Origin: Candidatus Bathycorpusculum termitum
Lineage (GTDB): Archaea > Thermoproteota > Bathyarchaeia > Bathyarchaeales > Bathycorpusculaceae
NCBI GenBank assembly: GCA_031254875.1
Contig: JAIRTW010000045.1
Span: 1-37,192 of the forward strand
Length of the DNA: 37,192 bases
Direction: 5' to 3'
Shown here piece after piece: positions 14,747-23,455 of this stretch. The notes below the pieces were generated by a model that was given only the letters and a program-made list of their open reading frames with translations, made no database searches and was not told where the DNA came from. Each line of letters begins with the position of its first letter. The first letter of the stretch is position 1. The translations under genes and the position numbers were made by a program.

Positions 14747-15610
14747 ATGCCGTTGATTAGCAACTTTGATCCTTGGCGTTCCGGCCTCTGCACATGTCCC
14801 TGCAAACTCACGTTTAATCCCTACACGGGATGTGACCACCAATGTCTTTACTGCTACGCAACAAGCTACATTCCAAACTTTAAGGAAGTCCACCCAAAAA
14901 AGGGCTGTCTTGACATGCTTCGGCGGGAAGCTATAAAACTAAATGGTGAAACCCTCTCACTGTGCAACTCCTCTGACCCCTACCCCAAAATGGAAGCCTC
15001 TGAGGGGCTAACACGGCGCTGTCTGGAGATTTTAGCTGGTTGTAGCTGTAAAATTCAAATCATAACCAAAAGTAACCTAGTCGCCCGAGACGCTGACTTG
15101 CTATGTAGGATACCTGCGACGGTAGCCTTAACCATAACCACCGACAACGAATTCATAGCCCAAATCCTCGAACCCAACGCACCCACCCCAAGCAAACGTA
15201 TCCAAGCCGCCCAAGACCTCCAAAAAGCAGGCGTTCCAGTCTCAATACGTATCGATCCACTCATTCCACACATAAATGATCAACCCCAAAAACTCATCAA
15301 AACCCTCGCCAATATAGGCATCAAACACATAACCTGCTCCACCTACAAAGCCAAACCCGATAACTGGAACCGTCTCTGTCAAGCCTTACCCAAAGTGATG
15401 GAGCAACTAAAACCCCTCTACTTCGGAGAGGGCGAAAAAGTCGGGGGTAGCGTATTGTTACCTGGCGAGTACCGATATAAACTGTTCAAGGACATACGCG
15501 CTACAGTGTTAGCGCAGGGTATGCAGTTTGGGGTTTGCCGCGAAGCCCTCCACGGGTTAAGCACCGCCACCTGCGATGGATCTTGGCTTATGCCAAAAAG
15601 GAGCGATTAA
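14747..15610 (+). CDS. Radical SAM protein of the SPL (spore photoproduct lyase-like, COG1533) family
   Basis: The cluster motif NPYTGCDHQCLYCYA (Cys 29, 33 and 36 from the ATG) is the typical CxxxCxxC of SPL-like radical SAM proteins, which bind a 4Fe-4S cluster and cleave SAM. Downstream are LCNSSDPYPKME, the QIITKSN strand, and SIRIDPLIPHIND, all usual for this group. The reaction of non-spore homologues is unknown. ATG 14747 is chosen over TTG 14729 because a TATA-like AAAATATAG lies near 14706-14714, leaving a short leader. Three extra Cys near the N-terminus (CTCPC) could bind a further metal. The stop codon lies 1 nt before the dpo4 ATG, and the dpo4 ribosome-binding site lies inside this gene, so the two are translationally linked. 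A DNA-repair role is inferred from that neighbour. Confidence 0.85.
   Translation: MPLISNFDPWRSGLCTCPCKLTFNPYTGCDHQCLYCYATSYIPNFKEVHPKKGCLDMLRREAIKLNGETLSLCNSSDPYPKMEASEGLTRRCLEILAGCSCKIQIITKSNLVARDADLLCRIPATVALTITTDNEFIAQILEPNAPTPSKRIQAAQDLQKAGVPVSIRIDPLIPHINDQPQKLIKTLANIGIKHITCSTYKAKPDNWNRLCQALPKVMEQLKPLYFGEGEKVGGSVLLPGEYRYKLFKDIRATVLAQGMQFGVCREALHGLSTATCDGSWLMPKRSD
15597..15602 (+). promoter_or_regulatory. Ribosome-binding site deciding the dpo4 start
   Basis: AAGGAG lies 9 nt before the ATG at 15612, inside the last codons of the upstream gene. It fixes the polymerase start at 15612 rather than an earlier in-frame codon at 15576. Confidence 0.6.
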
Positions 15611-15611
15611 A

Positions 15612-16706
15612 ATGCAAAACCGCATCATTTTTCTTGCCGATTTTGACTACTTTTTTGCACAATGCGAAGAACTCCGCAACCCCGTCATCAAAGACAAACC
15701 CATCGTTGTAGGTGTCTATTCAGGCCGCACCGAGGAAAGCGGGGCCGTATCCACAAGCAACTATATCGCCCGCGGCTACGGCGTCAAATCAGGACTGCCG
15801 CTGTTTATGGCCAAACACAAACTAGAAGGCACAGACGCCGTTTTCTTCAAAGTTGACCACGAATACTACAGCCAAATCAGCAACCGTATTATGGACATCT
15901 TTCGCACATATGCCTCTGCACTCGAGCAAGTCAGCGTAGACGAGGCTTATCTAGATGTAACAAAGCAGGTTGAGGGGAGCTTTGAAAAAGCGTACGATTA
16001 CGCTCAAAAAATCAAAACTGACGTGAAAACCAAAGTCGGCATCGCCTTCACCATAGGCGTCGGACCTAACAAACTCGTCGCCAAAATCGCCTGCGATAGC
16101 CAAAAACCCAACGGCTTAACAATCATAAAACCCGAAAATGCCGAAACATTCCTCGCTCCATTGCCCGTTGATCGCCTGCTGGGAGTGGGTAAAAAAACAA
16201 CAATCCGTATGGAGCAGATGGGCATCAAAACCATCGGTGCACTCGCCAAATATGACTGTCCACGTCTCATCGAAACCTTCGGCAAAGCCCTGGGCCTCTA
16301 CTTCCACAATGCCGCCAACGCCGTCGATAACGAACCCGTACAGGAACAGGGCGAAGCAGAATCCATCAGCAAAATCGGTACACTAAAACAGGATACCCAT
16401 AACCTAGAGTTTATTCTGCAAAAAACCAGTGAACTCGTCGAACCCATCTACAAAGAGCTTACCGAAAAAGGCTATAGCTTCAAAACAGTATCAATTTATG
16501 TCGTTAATGTGGATTTAAGCGGCAAAACACGCAGCGTCACACTTGAACAGTCCGCCAAGGATAAGGATACAATCCTGCGCAATGTGCGGATGCTGTTTGA
16601 ACGGTTTCTAGACGAATCACCACTGGAAATACGCCGTGTCGGCGTTAGAGTGGCGGGTTTTAGCAAAGAGGAGCCTAAACAAAAGCAACTTTCAAGCTTT
16701 TTCTAA
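15612..16706 (+). CDS. dpo4: Y-family DNA polymerase IV (Dpo4-like translesion polymerase)
   Basis: This 364-residue protein copies past DNA lesions with low fidelity. The palm motif IIFLADFDYFFAQCEE near the N-terminus carries the first catalytic Asp. SVDEAYLDVT, with the catalytic Asp-Glu pair, lies near 103-112. The thumb helix-hairpin-helix regions (KIACDSQKPNGLT, LLGVGKKTTIRMEQMGI) and the little-finger domain follow. The extreme C-terminus QKQLSSFF fits the PCNA-interacting box QxxLxxFF exactly. The start has a well-placed AAGGAG, and the gene sits 1 nt behind an SPL-like radical SAM gene, implying one operon. Coding-strand composition is A/C-rich, as in the gene before it. Nothing essential is missing. 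Confidence 0.96.
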   Translation: MQNRIIFLADFDYFFAQCEELRNPVIKDKPIVVGVYSGRTEESGAVSTSNYIARGYGVKSGLPLFMAKHKLEGTDAVFFKVDHEYYSQISNRIMDIFRTYASALEQVSVDEAYLDVTKQVEGSFEKAYDYAQKIKTDVKTKVGIAFTIGVGPNKLVAKIACDSQKPNGLTIIKPENAETFLAPLPVDRLLGVGKKTTIRMEQMGIKTIGALAKYDCPRLIETFGKALGLYFHNAANAVDNEPVQEQGEAESISKIGTLKQDTHNLEFILQKTSELVEPIYKELTEKGYSFKTVSIYVVNVDLSGKTRSVTLEQSAKDKDTILRNVRMLFERFLDESPLEIRRVGVRVAGFSKEEPKQKQLSSFF

Positions 16707-16953
16707 TTTTAAGAACTCTCTTGTTTGCGTTTATCTTCTATAGAGCGAATTGCCAAGTTAATCACAAACGTTGCGGAAGGGAAACTAATGCTACTTGGTG
16801 AGTGTTATGTCCCAATCGTTGGCTCATCCGGAGGCGGAAGCCTCTGCACAGACCTAACCATAATCATGACCCCCTGACACAACCGGGTTCCCAACCGTTG
16901 ACTAGCATAACCTTTTAGAAGCCTCCCCAACCATTAATCCCGAGGCGTAACCA
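16707..16953. other. Intergenic region with a GNRA-capped hairpin
   Basis: This spacer contains a 7-bp stem at 16829-16846 closed by a GGAA tetraloop (CGGAGGC/GCCTCTG with one G-T pair). It also has a near-repeat CCCAAYCGTTGRCT at 16811-16824 and 16890-16903. A second GCCTC/GAGGC pair lies at 16921-16925 and 16942-16946, just before the next gene. A short untranslated RNA or a regulatory leader is possible. No known RNA family was recognised. Confidence 0.35.
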
Positions 16954-17406
16954 TTGAATTATACTCAAGCCCAGCTCGGAAGAATTTTTATCCTCCGACT
17001 CCACCAAAACGAACGTATACATGAAGTTATAGAAAATTTTGCTACAGAAAAACAAATCAAGGCTGCGTTATGCTTCTTTTTGGGCGGCGCAGAAAACCAA
17101 AGCAAAGTTATCGTGGGCCCCAAAGACGGCAAAGCCCTGCCGCCGGATCCAGTGATTACACTGCTGCAGGGGGTACACGAAGGCGTCGGCGCAGGCACTA
17201 TATTCTGTGATGATACCGGCAAACCCAAACTACATATGCACGCAAGCTTTGGCAGAGGCGACAACACCATCACCGGCTGCGTACGGGCCGGCGTGGATGT
17301 GTGGCAGATAGGCGAAGTCGTCATTTTAGAGCTAAGCGGCGGCACAGCCAAACGGACTAAAAACAAAGAAACCGGCTTCGAACTCCTTGAAACCGATCCT
17401 TGTTAG
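16954..17406 (+). CDS. PPC/DUF296 domain protein
   Basis: This 150-residue protein consists of a single PPC (plants and prokaryotes conserved, DUF296) domain. Matching features are the opening strand GRIFILRLHQNERIHEVIENFATE, the hydrophobic strand AALCFFLGGAENQ, the metal-site-like LHMHASFGRG near residues 91-100, and the closing GCVRAGVDVWQIGEVVILELSG. Prokaryotic members are trimers that bind a metal through His residues; their role is uncertain, and plant members are AT-hook DNA-binding proteins. No AT-hook is visible here, only a basic KRTKNK segment near the C-terminus. The TTG at 16954 is the only reasonable start and gives the usual domain length. It is convergent with the GT-C gene, with 1 bp between stop codons. 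Confidence 0.85.
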   Translation: MNYTQAQLGRIFILRLHQNERIHEVIENFATEKQIKAALCFFLGGAENQSKVIVGPKDGKALPPDPVITLLQGVHEGVGAGTIFCDDTGKPKLHMHASFGRGDNTITGCVRAGVDVWQIGEVVILELSGGTAKRTKNKETGFELLETDPC

Positions 17407-17407
17407 T

Positions 17408-18967
17408 CTAGAAAGGGATAAGAAAAATTCGATAGCCATACCATCCATGATATTCACCCCAAAACGGTCTCTCTGAGGGGTCATCAAACCGGCCGGTCTC
17501 ATAGAGCATCTGTCTTACCTGCGTGTAATCTAGTGTTGTGTTAAAGAACTGGGTGCGCACACCAAAATCGTAGAGAATTATGTATTTTACATTTCTCTCA
17601 ACACAAAGATCCATAAATTCAGTTATATCAAAATTGGGTGTGAAGGCATCAACAGCTAAGGCGGGGTACTGCCAAATTTGCTCGCTGGACATATTGGCCG
17701 GTAAATAAAAGCGGAACATGTCTTGGTTGAGCAAATTAAAGCTGCAAACCAACACCGCCGACTGATTTTGGGTCATGTTTCCCGCCATGTAGGCAGTCGC
17801 TTCTTTGACTGGGATATGGATTTGGTCGCGTTCAGTCATCTCATAGGCGTTATAACCGCTGTAGGCAACTGTGGCGATGATTAGGGCAATAAAGACGGCG
17901 GCCGCAATTTTTTTCAATTTTACTCCCTGGTCTTCGGTATGTGTGGGTTTCCACATCTGCAACTTATTGTAGAGAAACAAAATAAAACAGGCGGCCGCTA
18001 TGGCAAGGATCGGAAACAGGGGCGTTACATAGCGCCATTGCCTGTTGGGAACTAATGTAAAGAATACATAAACCACTAAAAACCACGTTAAGAAGAAAAC
18101 ATCCTGTTTGCTTCGGCGATAAGCAAACAAGCCAAGTCCACATAAACCCAAAATGAAGATGGGCAACACGATAGGATGGACCGCTATGTCGTTGAAGGGC
18201 CAAGTCATCTCGACAAGATAGAAGACGGGAAACGGCTGGAAGCGATTGCTATAAGCGGGCCGGTCTTGCCCACCCTCAGACATAACATACTGAAGGGTTT
18301 CAAATTTTGTCATGCCGTTGTAGTTGTAGATGGCAAGGAGCCACGGTGCAACAACCAAGACAGCAATGACCCCTATTAGCAGAAACTTTGCTAAATTATT
18401 TTTGAGACGCTTTCGAGTTAAAAACAGTATGCTCAAAAGCATAGCCAAGGCGGCGACAACTATCTGGTACTTTGCCAATATCCCCACTCCCAACGCTAAA
18501 CCGGCAAAAACCAGTGCACGACGGCTGTCGGATTTGAACAGCCAGGTATAGAACGCAAACATAGTCAGCGTAAAGAAGAATACGAGCATGGTTTCTATCA
18601 TGGCAACGCGGCTAAGCCAAAAAAATCCCGGCATGGTGCCTAAGAGGACACTAGCGATAAAAGCGGTTTTGGCACCGTAGACACGCTTGGTGAATTCAAA
18701 GAGAACCCAAACCGCTAACACAGAGAAGACAACAGCAACAAGGCGACCCGAAATTTCGTTTACGCCTAAAACGCTAAAGGCACCGGTTGTGACTAAATCA
18801 AAGACAGGTGGATAGTAGCCATATGTGGTCATGTAATCCCAAATTTGTCCCCGATTTAGCAGCAAACCCCCATAGAGGTGGGGCATTTCATCCCACTGCA
18901 CCGACATATAACCCAGATTATACGTTGCCGCGGCAACAAAGATAACCAGAAAAACCAACAGCGCCAA
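17408..18967 (-). CDS. GT-C membrane glycosyltransferase (ArnT/PMT-like, glycosyltransferase family 39/83)
   Basis: This 519-residue polytopic membrane protein has the GT-C layout. The first membrane helix is followed by an extracytoplasmic loop carrying the Asp-Glu pair (QWDEMPHLYGG, D26-E27) that serves as catalytic base in ArnT and PMT relatives. Conserved features follow: YYPPVFDLVTTGAF, SGRLVAVVFSVLA, VYGAKTAFIASVLLGTMPGFFWLSRVAMIETML. About ten further membrane helices follow, with a soluble C-terminal part (from about 385) outside. Such enzymes move a sugar from a polyprenyl-phosphate donor to protein, lipid or glycan. Position 18967 is a TTG that leaves almost no cytoplasmic N-terminus; no better start lies before the upstream in-frame stop at 19049-19051. 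It sits near a flippase-like gene and a DPM-synthase-like gene, which could provide its donor. Confidence 0.87.
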   Translation of the reverse strand: MALLVFLVIFVAAATYNLGYMSVQWDEMPHLYGGLLLNRGQIWDYMTTYGYYPPVFDLVTTGAFSVLGVNEISGRLVAVVFSVLAVWVLFEFTKRVYGAKTAFIASVLLGTMPGFFWLSRVAMIETMLVFFFTLTMFAFYTWLFKSDSRRALVFAGLALGVGILAKYQIVVAALAMLLSILFLTRKRLKNNLAKFLLIGVIAVLVVAPWLLAIYNYNGMTKFETLQYVMSEGGQDRPAYSNRFQPFPVFYLVEMTWPFNDIAVHPIVLPIFILGLCGLGLFAYRRSKQDVFFLTWFLVVYVFFTLVPNRQWRYVTPLFPILAIAAACFILFLYNKLQMWKPTHTEDQGVKLKKIAAAVFIALIIATVAYSGYNAYEMTERDQIHIPVKEATAYMAGNMTQNQSAVLVCSFNLLNQDMFRFYLPANMSSEQIWQYPALAVDAFTPNFDITEFMDLCVERNVKYIILYDFGVRTQFFNTTLDYTQVRQMLYETGRFDDPSERPFWGEYHGWYGYRIFLIPF

Positions 18968-19170
18968 TCGATACTTATGTTTTACAAAGAATGCTTCTCT
19001 ATTCTGATCTAGCTGGCTACAGCTGGTTTGGTCTAACGTTAGTACCCCTCATCTTTAGACTCAAAATAGCGGAGTGCGTCTAAAAAGAGTTTGCGATACC
19101 CCACCCCAACACACGCATACATAGAATTCCTCTAAGCAGAACCGCTTTTTAGCGATAAACAAAATAGCTG

Positions 19171-19560
19171 TTAGTTTGTGAGGGATTCTTTTAGCGCCAA
19201 AAAGTAAGACAGCACTTGTTGCATCTGCTCTTTAGACATAGCCAGAATCGTCCGAACAACATCTCTTTGCTTAACTGACGCCGAAACAGAGAGTGTTGTC
19301 AGGGCATAGTCGAGACTAGAGAAGAGGGATTCCCAAGGTATGTTGACACGTTGACCTTTGAGGTTATAGAGGGCAAGAACATAGGTGCTGGCGCGGCTGA
19401 GGCTGTCCTTAAAGGTTTGGAGGCTGCTTCCAACGGTCGCGGGGTCGTAGTCTGTTCCTGAGAGAAAAGCTGAGAGTACACGGTAATTCTGCTCAAGTGT
19501 TTGAATTTCTATGAGAAGGTCTTGTCTGATTTTGGCTTCTGTGTCGTTTTGCATATGCAT
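19171..19560 (-). CDS. Hypothetical helical protein
   Basis: This 129-residue soluble protein is predicted to be almost entirely helical (LLIEIQTLEQNYRVLSAFL, SLQTFKDSLSRASTYVLAL, DVVRTILAMSKEQMQQVLSY). It has no Cys and no membrane segment. It is not recognised. The first ATG (19560) or the ATG two codons later could start translation. It stands alone between the GT-C gene, on the same strand and 200 bp downstream of it, and a divergent flippase-like gene. Composition is normal for the window and the frame is probably real. Confidence 0.65.
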   Translation of the reverse strand: MHMQNDTEAKIRQDLLIEIQTLEQNYRVLSAFLSGTDYDPATVGSSLQTFKDSLSRASTYVLALYNLKGQRVNIPWESLFSSLDYALTTLSVSASVKQRDVVRTILAMSKEQMQQVLSYFLALKESLTN

Positions 19561-19838
19561 CGTTGCTTTGTATGCCCTTCAAGTAGATAAGAGTTATTTC
19601 CATAATTGTGTCTATACTCTTGGAGTTGCATCTGAGTGGGCTTCTTTTTTTAAACAAATCCTTGTCTTTTGGTGCTGTGCCCATAAAATGGATTGCCCTA
19701 TCTGTTTTCTTTTTAAGCGGTTTTTGCCACATTGCCTTGTTTCTTTGCCCTTGCCGCTTGATTAATATGCAGTAAAAGCCAATTTGTATATGTTGTCTTA
19801 TACGCTGTTATGTAGGCAAGCAGACTTTTTGGCAAGCC

Positions 19839-20966
19839 GTGAAAAGTAAATCACTTGCATTGGTTGCACATTTTTGGCGGCGGACAGTTTTACCGACAAG
19901 TGGAGAATTTAGGTTGCATTTAGCTGGAAGAAGAACACTTCTGTTTATGGCTCTAGGTTTGGTAGCGTTCATTTTGTATTTATGGTTTTTTGTGGGGTTT
20001 GAGGGGCTTTTCACCCTTCTAAGAGGCTTAGATGTCTATCAGTATTCGCTGTTTCTCATATTGGCCGTGGGTGCATTGCTTGCTGGGGTAATCTTTGACT
20101 CTCTAATTTGGCACAGCCTCTTAGAGATCCTTTCTGTTAAAGTAAAATTTCGAAAACTGTTCCTCTACAACTGGATAGGTAACTTTGTTGAACTCATCAT
20201 CCCAAGTGCAACCATAGGCGGTGAAGTTGTCCGTATTGCATTATCCCAAAAAGAAATCAAAAATGACACCGGCATTGCCGCAGCCACCGTTTTGGGTTCA
20301 CGCATAATCAGCACTTTTGTGTATTCAGGGGGATTAATTATCAGCTTTCTGTTTCTACTCTTCACCCGCAAGTTACCGATTTATCTCATCACCCCAATTA
20401 TTCTGGTAATCTCGGGCACTGCAGTAGTGATTGCCTGTGTCTTTTTGGTTGCCTTCAAAGAAACAGCAACAGACAAAATAACAAATATCGCAATGTGGAT
20501 AATTAAACACATCATAAAAGATTCCTCAAAGCAGGAAAAATTTAGAACCAAGATCTATCACAGCCTTCTCTCCTTTAGCGGTGTCTTTAAAACCTTCAAA
20601 AACCAACCGCGGCGCCTCATAAAACCCATTGTCTACGCAGTGATCGCATGGCTATTCAACCTTAGCGTATACTTGATGATTTTCTACGCACTCGACTTCA
20701 CCGCCATCTCCCTGATCGATTTAGCGACTGTATACTGCATAATCACCACCGTTGAAACCCTAACAGCCGGCGTCCCCGTCGGCGCAGTAGAAGTCACCAT
20801 GATTAACCTCTTTGTCCTCTACGGTGTCCCCATGGCCGTTGCGGGTGCCGCCACCACACTGGCACGCCTGCTGACTTTTTGGTGCCAAATCATAGTCGGC
20901 TACCCACTGGTTGAATGGGTAGGCACAAAATCCCTGCTTAAAGGCAACACAAAATCCACCTCATAA
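19839..20966 (+). CDS. Flippase-like membrane protein (UPF0104 / lysylphosphatidylglycerol synthase TM family)
   Basis: This 375-residue membrane protein has about eight helices. The family signature is present: VGALLAGVIFDSLIWHSLLEIL, then LFLYNWIGNFVELIIPSATIGGEVVRIALSQKE, followed by AAATVLGSRIISTFVYSGGLI. The late segment ETLTAGVPVGAVEVTMINLFVLYGVPMAVAGAATTLARL corresponds to the family's conserved PGG/E region. Homologues include the membrane half of bacterial MprF, and archaeal members are presumed to move lipids or lipid-linked sugars across the membrane. The start is GTG 19839; the first about 30 residues are basic and cytoplasmic. It is convergent with a DPM-synthase-like GT2 gene, with 48 bp between stop codons. 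A joint role in lipid-linked sugar supply is inferred. Confidence 0.85.
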   Translation: MKSKSLALVAHFWRRTVLPTSGEFRLHLAGRRTLLFMALGLVAFILYLWFFVGFEGLFTLLRGLDVYQYSLFLILAVGALLAGVIFDSLIWHSLLEILSVKVKFRKLFLYNWIGNFVELIIPSATIGGEVVRIALSQKEIKNDTGIAAATVLGSRIISTFVYSGGLIISFLFLLFTRKLPIYLITPIILVISGTAVVIACVFLVAFKETATDKITNIAMWIIKHIIKDSSKQEKFRTKIYHSLLSFSGVFKTFKNQPRRLIKPIVYAVIAWLFNLSVYLMIFYALDFTAISLIDLATVYCIITTVETLTAGVPVGAVEVTMINLFVLYGVPMAVAGAATTLARLLTFWCQIIVGYPLVEWVGTKSLLKGNTKSTS

Positions 20967-21014
20967 AACAGCACACCAACTAAAGAAAGTCGATGATAAA
21001 CTCATTGGGTAAAG

Positions 21015-21656
21015 CTATGAATAATACATAAACCAGCATTTCAACGAAGCCACCAATATGCGAAGGTTTGCTTTAAGTGAACCGCCTATTCGGGGTTTAC
21101 ACCGTCTAGACGGCGCATCATACATCAACTCACCAACCCTAAAACCATGCTTTTTAGCTAAAATCAGCAGTTCACCTCCAAAAGTTTCTCCACCTAACAA
21201 ATCAGCATCAACGATTGTTTCTCTTCTATACGCCCGAAAGTTAGAGTAAAAATCAGACACACCCACAATTTTACCCAACGTTTTAGCTGCCCAGTGCTCT
21301 GAGAACCGCGGCAGTTTCCTTCGCGAAGCCACCACCACATCATATGCACCCAATTTCTCAACAAGAGTCGCTATCAATTCAGGTGGGTTCTCCAAATCCG
21401 CATCTATCGTAATTATAGTCGGAAATTTTGCTAGTTTAGCGCCAAACAACAAACCCTTAGTTTGCCCCTCTCGAGGTTTAGCCAGTGCAATATCCGCTAG
21501 AGATTCAGCGGCTTGGAGCGTGCCATCAGTCGAACTATCATCAATAACGATCACTTCATGCTGGACACATTGGAGGGTGGTTTTAACTCTACCGATTAAC
21601 TCTCTGATGGTTTCTCTCTCATTCCATGTGGTTGTAACTACCGATACACCCTGCAT
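21015..21656 (-). CDS. Glycosyltransferase family 2, dolichol-phosphate-mannose synthase-like
   Basis: The protein is 213 residues from the ATG at 21656. It shows the GT-A fold of polyprenyl-phosphate sugar synthases: VSVVTTTWNERETIRELIGRV, then EVIVIDDSSTDGT, KGLLFGAKLAKF, and the metal-binding IDADLENPPE. These enzymes move mannose or glucose from GDP or UDP to a polyprenyl phosphate on the cytoplasmic face. The later segment SDFYSNFRAYRRE and the ending RVGELMYDAPSRRCKPRIGGSLKANLRI are also typical. It is short and lacks C-terminal membrane helices, so it resembles the soluble or peripheral class. ATG 21656 starts the conserved strand better than an in-frame codon at 21677. It could supply the donor for the GT-C enzyme at 17.4-19.0 kb. 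Confidence 0.88.
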   Translation of the reverse strand: MQGVSVVTTTWNERETIRELIGRVKTTLQCVQHEVIVIDDSSTDGTLQAAESLADIALAKPREGQTKGLLFGAKLAKFPTIITIDADLENPPELIATLVEKLGAYDVVVASRRKLPRFSEHWAAKTLGKIVGVSDFYSNFRAYRRETIVDADLLGGETFGGELLILAKKHGFRVGELMYDAPSRRCKPRIGGSLKANLRILVASLKCWFMYYS

Positions 21657-21861
21657 GGTTGCACCGCCTGCGTCCATAAAATAGCATAGGTGCTCGCAGT
21701 TATAGCTGTATTGTGTGCACAGATGTGCCGTAATTTTCCTATCCGATTGGGTTTTTTAACCGTATTTCACATCCACAGTAAATCATAAGATTAAAATAAT
21801 GGGAAGAACTGTTTTGTTAACGGTTTCACAAAATTAGGATAAATTAATAGAGGATTGAAAA

Positions 21862-23166
21862 ATGAGCAAAAGTGACAAACCCCACCTAAACATTATCATC
21901 ATGGGGCACGTTGACAATGGTAAATCAACTACCACCGGCCACTTACTTTACCTAGCCGGCGTTATTGACCAGAGAACAATCGATGCTTATCAGAAAGAAG
22001 CAGAACAGATGGGCAAAGGCACATTCCACTTCGCTTGGGTTCTAGACAACCTCAAAGAAGAACGTGAACGCGGTGTCACCATCGACCTTCGGTTCCTCCA
22101 ATTCCCAACTAAAAAATACAATATGACCGTCATCGATGCACCCGGACACAGAGACTTTATCAAAAACATGATCACCGGTGCAAGCCAAGCTGACGCAGCC
22201 GTCCTCTTCAGCTCAGCCAAGAAAGGCGAGTTCGAAGCAGGTATCGGCCCGGGCGGTCAAACACGTGAACACGCATTCTTAGCCTTCACCTTAGGCATAC
22301 GTCAGTTGATCGTTGCCATCAACAAGATGGATGACTCCACAGTAAACTGGGGCAAAGACCGCTATGAAGAAATGAAGAACGAAATCTCAAGGATGCTTCG
22401 CATGGTCGGCTTCAAAATTGAGAAAATTAACTTCGTTCCAGTTTCAGGTTGGAAAGGCGACAACTTGGCTGTAAAAAGCACAAATATGCCCTGGTACACT
22501 GGCCCAACTATGATGGAAGCATTTGATCAACTAGAACTTCCAGCAAAGCCAACAAACAAACCCCTCCGTGTTCCAATTCAAGACGTTTACACAATCACTG
22601 GTATCGGCACCGTTCCAGTTGGCCGCGTAGAAACTGGTGTTCTCAAACCAGGTGCAAACATAATCTTTATGCCCTCCAACAAAACTGCTGAAGTTAAATC
22701 AATTGAAATGCACCATACCAGTATTCCATTAGCAGAGCCAGGCGACAACGTCGGTATGAACATAAGAGGCATCGCAAAGAATGATGTTCACCGTGGGGAT
22801 GTTGCTGGTCCAGTTGATAATCCACCAACCGTTGCAAAAGAATTCATTGGTCAAATAATCGTCATCTACCATCCAACAGCCATCGCAGCAGGATACACAC
22901 CAGTACTCCACTATCACACAGGACAAATTGCAGTGCGCTTTGTTGAACTCATCAAGAAAATCGACCCTCGCACAGGCCAAGTATCCGAAGAGAACCCCAG
23001 CTTCCTAAAGACCGGTGATGCTGCTTGGGTCCGCATGGAACCACTGCACCCCATTGCAATAGAGCCATTCACTGAATTCCCCGAACTCGGCAGATTTGCA
23101 ATCCGAGACATGGGCACAACTGTTGCAGCCGGCGCAGTCAAAGAAGTCACCAAAAAGGGTGCATAA
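21862..23166 (+). CDS. tuf: Translation elongation factor EF-1A (aEF1A)
   Basis: This 434-residue GTPase delivers aminoacyl-tRNA to the ribosome. G1 is GHVDNGKS (15-22), where many archaea have His and eukaryotes Ser in place of Asn. The switch I region contains RERGVTID, G3 is DAPGH (92-96), G4 is NKMD (154-157), and the G5 region reads VSGWKG. Two beta-barrel domains follow (VPIQDVYTITGIGTVPVGRVETG and LHPIAIEPFTEFPELGRFAIRDMGTTVAAG). Length is normal. The ATG is preceded by GAGGATTG, a reasonable ribosome-binding site. Codon use is C-rich and regular, as expected for a highly expressed gene. It appears to be a single-gene unit; a T-rich stretch follows the stop. Confidence 0.98.
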   Translation: MSKSDKPHLNIIIMGHVDNGKSTTTGHLLYLAGVIDQRTIDAYQKEAEQMGKGTFHFAWVLDNLKEERERGVTIDLRFLQFPTKKYNMTVIDAPGHRDFIKNMITGASQADAAVLFSSAKKGEFEAGIGPGGQTREHAFLAFTLGIRQLIVAINKMDDSTVNWGKDRYEEMKNEISRMLRMVGFKIEKINFVPVSGWKGDNLAVKSTNMPWYTGPTMMEAFDQLELPAKPTNKPLRVPIQDVYTITGIGTVPVGRVETGVLKPGANIIFMPSNKTAEVKSIEMHHTSIPLAEPGDNVGMNIRGIAKNDVHRGDVAGPVDNPPTVAKEFIGQIIVIYHPTAIAAGYTPVLHYHTGQIAVRFVELIKKIDPRTGQVSEENPSFLKTGDAAWVRMEPLHPIAIEPFTEFPELGRFAIRDMGTTVAAGAVKEVTKKGA

Positions 23167-23167
23167 A

Positions 23168-23190
23168 CCCTTCCTTTTATTTTTTGTTAC
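23168..23190 (+). terminator. T-rich transcription end of tuf
   Basis: A T-rich run (CCTTCCTTTTATTTTTTG) directly follows the tuf stop codon. Archaeal RNA polymerase often ends on such runs without a hairpin. Confidence 0.45.
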
Positions 23191-23433
23191 AAGTATAAAC
23201 AAGAGTTTTTAACCAACAGCACTCCAGCTTATTTGCTTATCCAATATTATAACCAAGTTTCTGCTCATTGATAAATGTGAACAAGTGCACGGAACCCAAC
23301 AGGAAACTGGCACTTCAAAAGTACCCCCAAAGAGCAAAAGATGATGTATTGTATCTCTGAGGTGTATCTCTGGGATGAGGCGTGAGCATAAGAAGCAAAC
23401 CCTCTTTGCCTAACGAGATATAAATCACACTAA

Positions 23434-23455
23434 ATCCCCTAAATTATTAGGGGAT
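23434..23455 (-). terminator. Hairpin at the end of the radical SAM/SPASM gene
   Basis: ATCCCCTAA (23434-23442) and TTAGGGGAT (23447-23455) are perfect complements around a 4-nt ATTA loop. The stem includes the last codons and the stop codon of the minus-strand radical SAM gene. It is likely a terminator or mRNA 3'-end structure, or a barrier between the convergent transcripts. Confidence 0.55.

Noticed and set aside
16741-16830. GCGGAAGGGA resembling the conserved loop of SRP RNA
   Set aside because: The surrounding helices expected for archaeal SRP RNA (about 300 nt) are not present in this 247-bp spacer.
16965-17366. Minus-strand frame of 133 residues opposite the PPC-domain gene
   Set aside because: The plus strand encodes a complete known domain; the antisense product is Ser/Pro/Thr-rich without a pattern.
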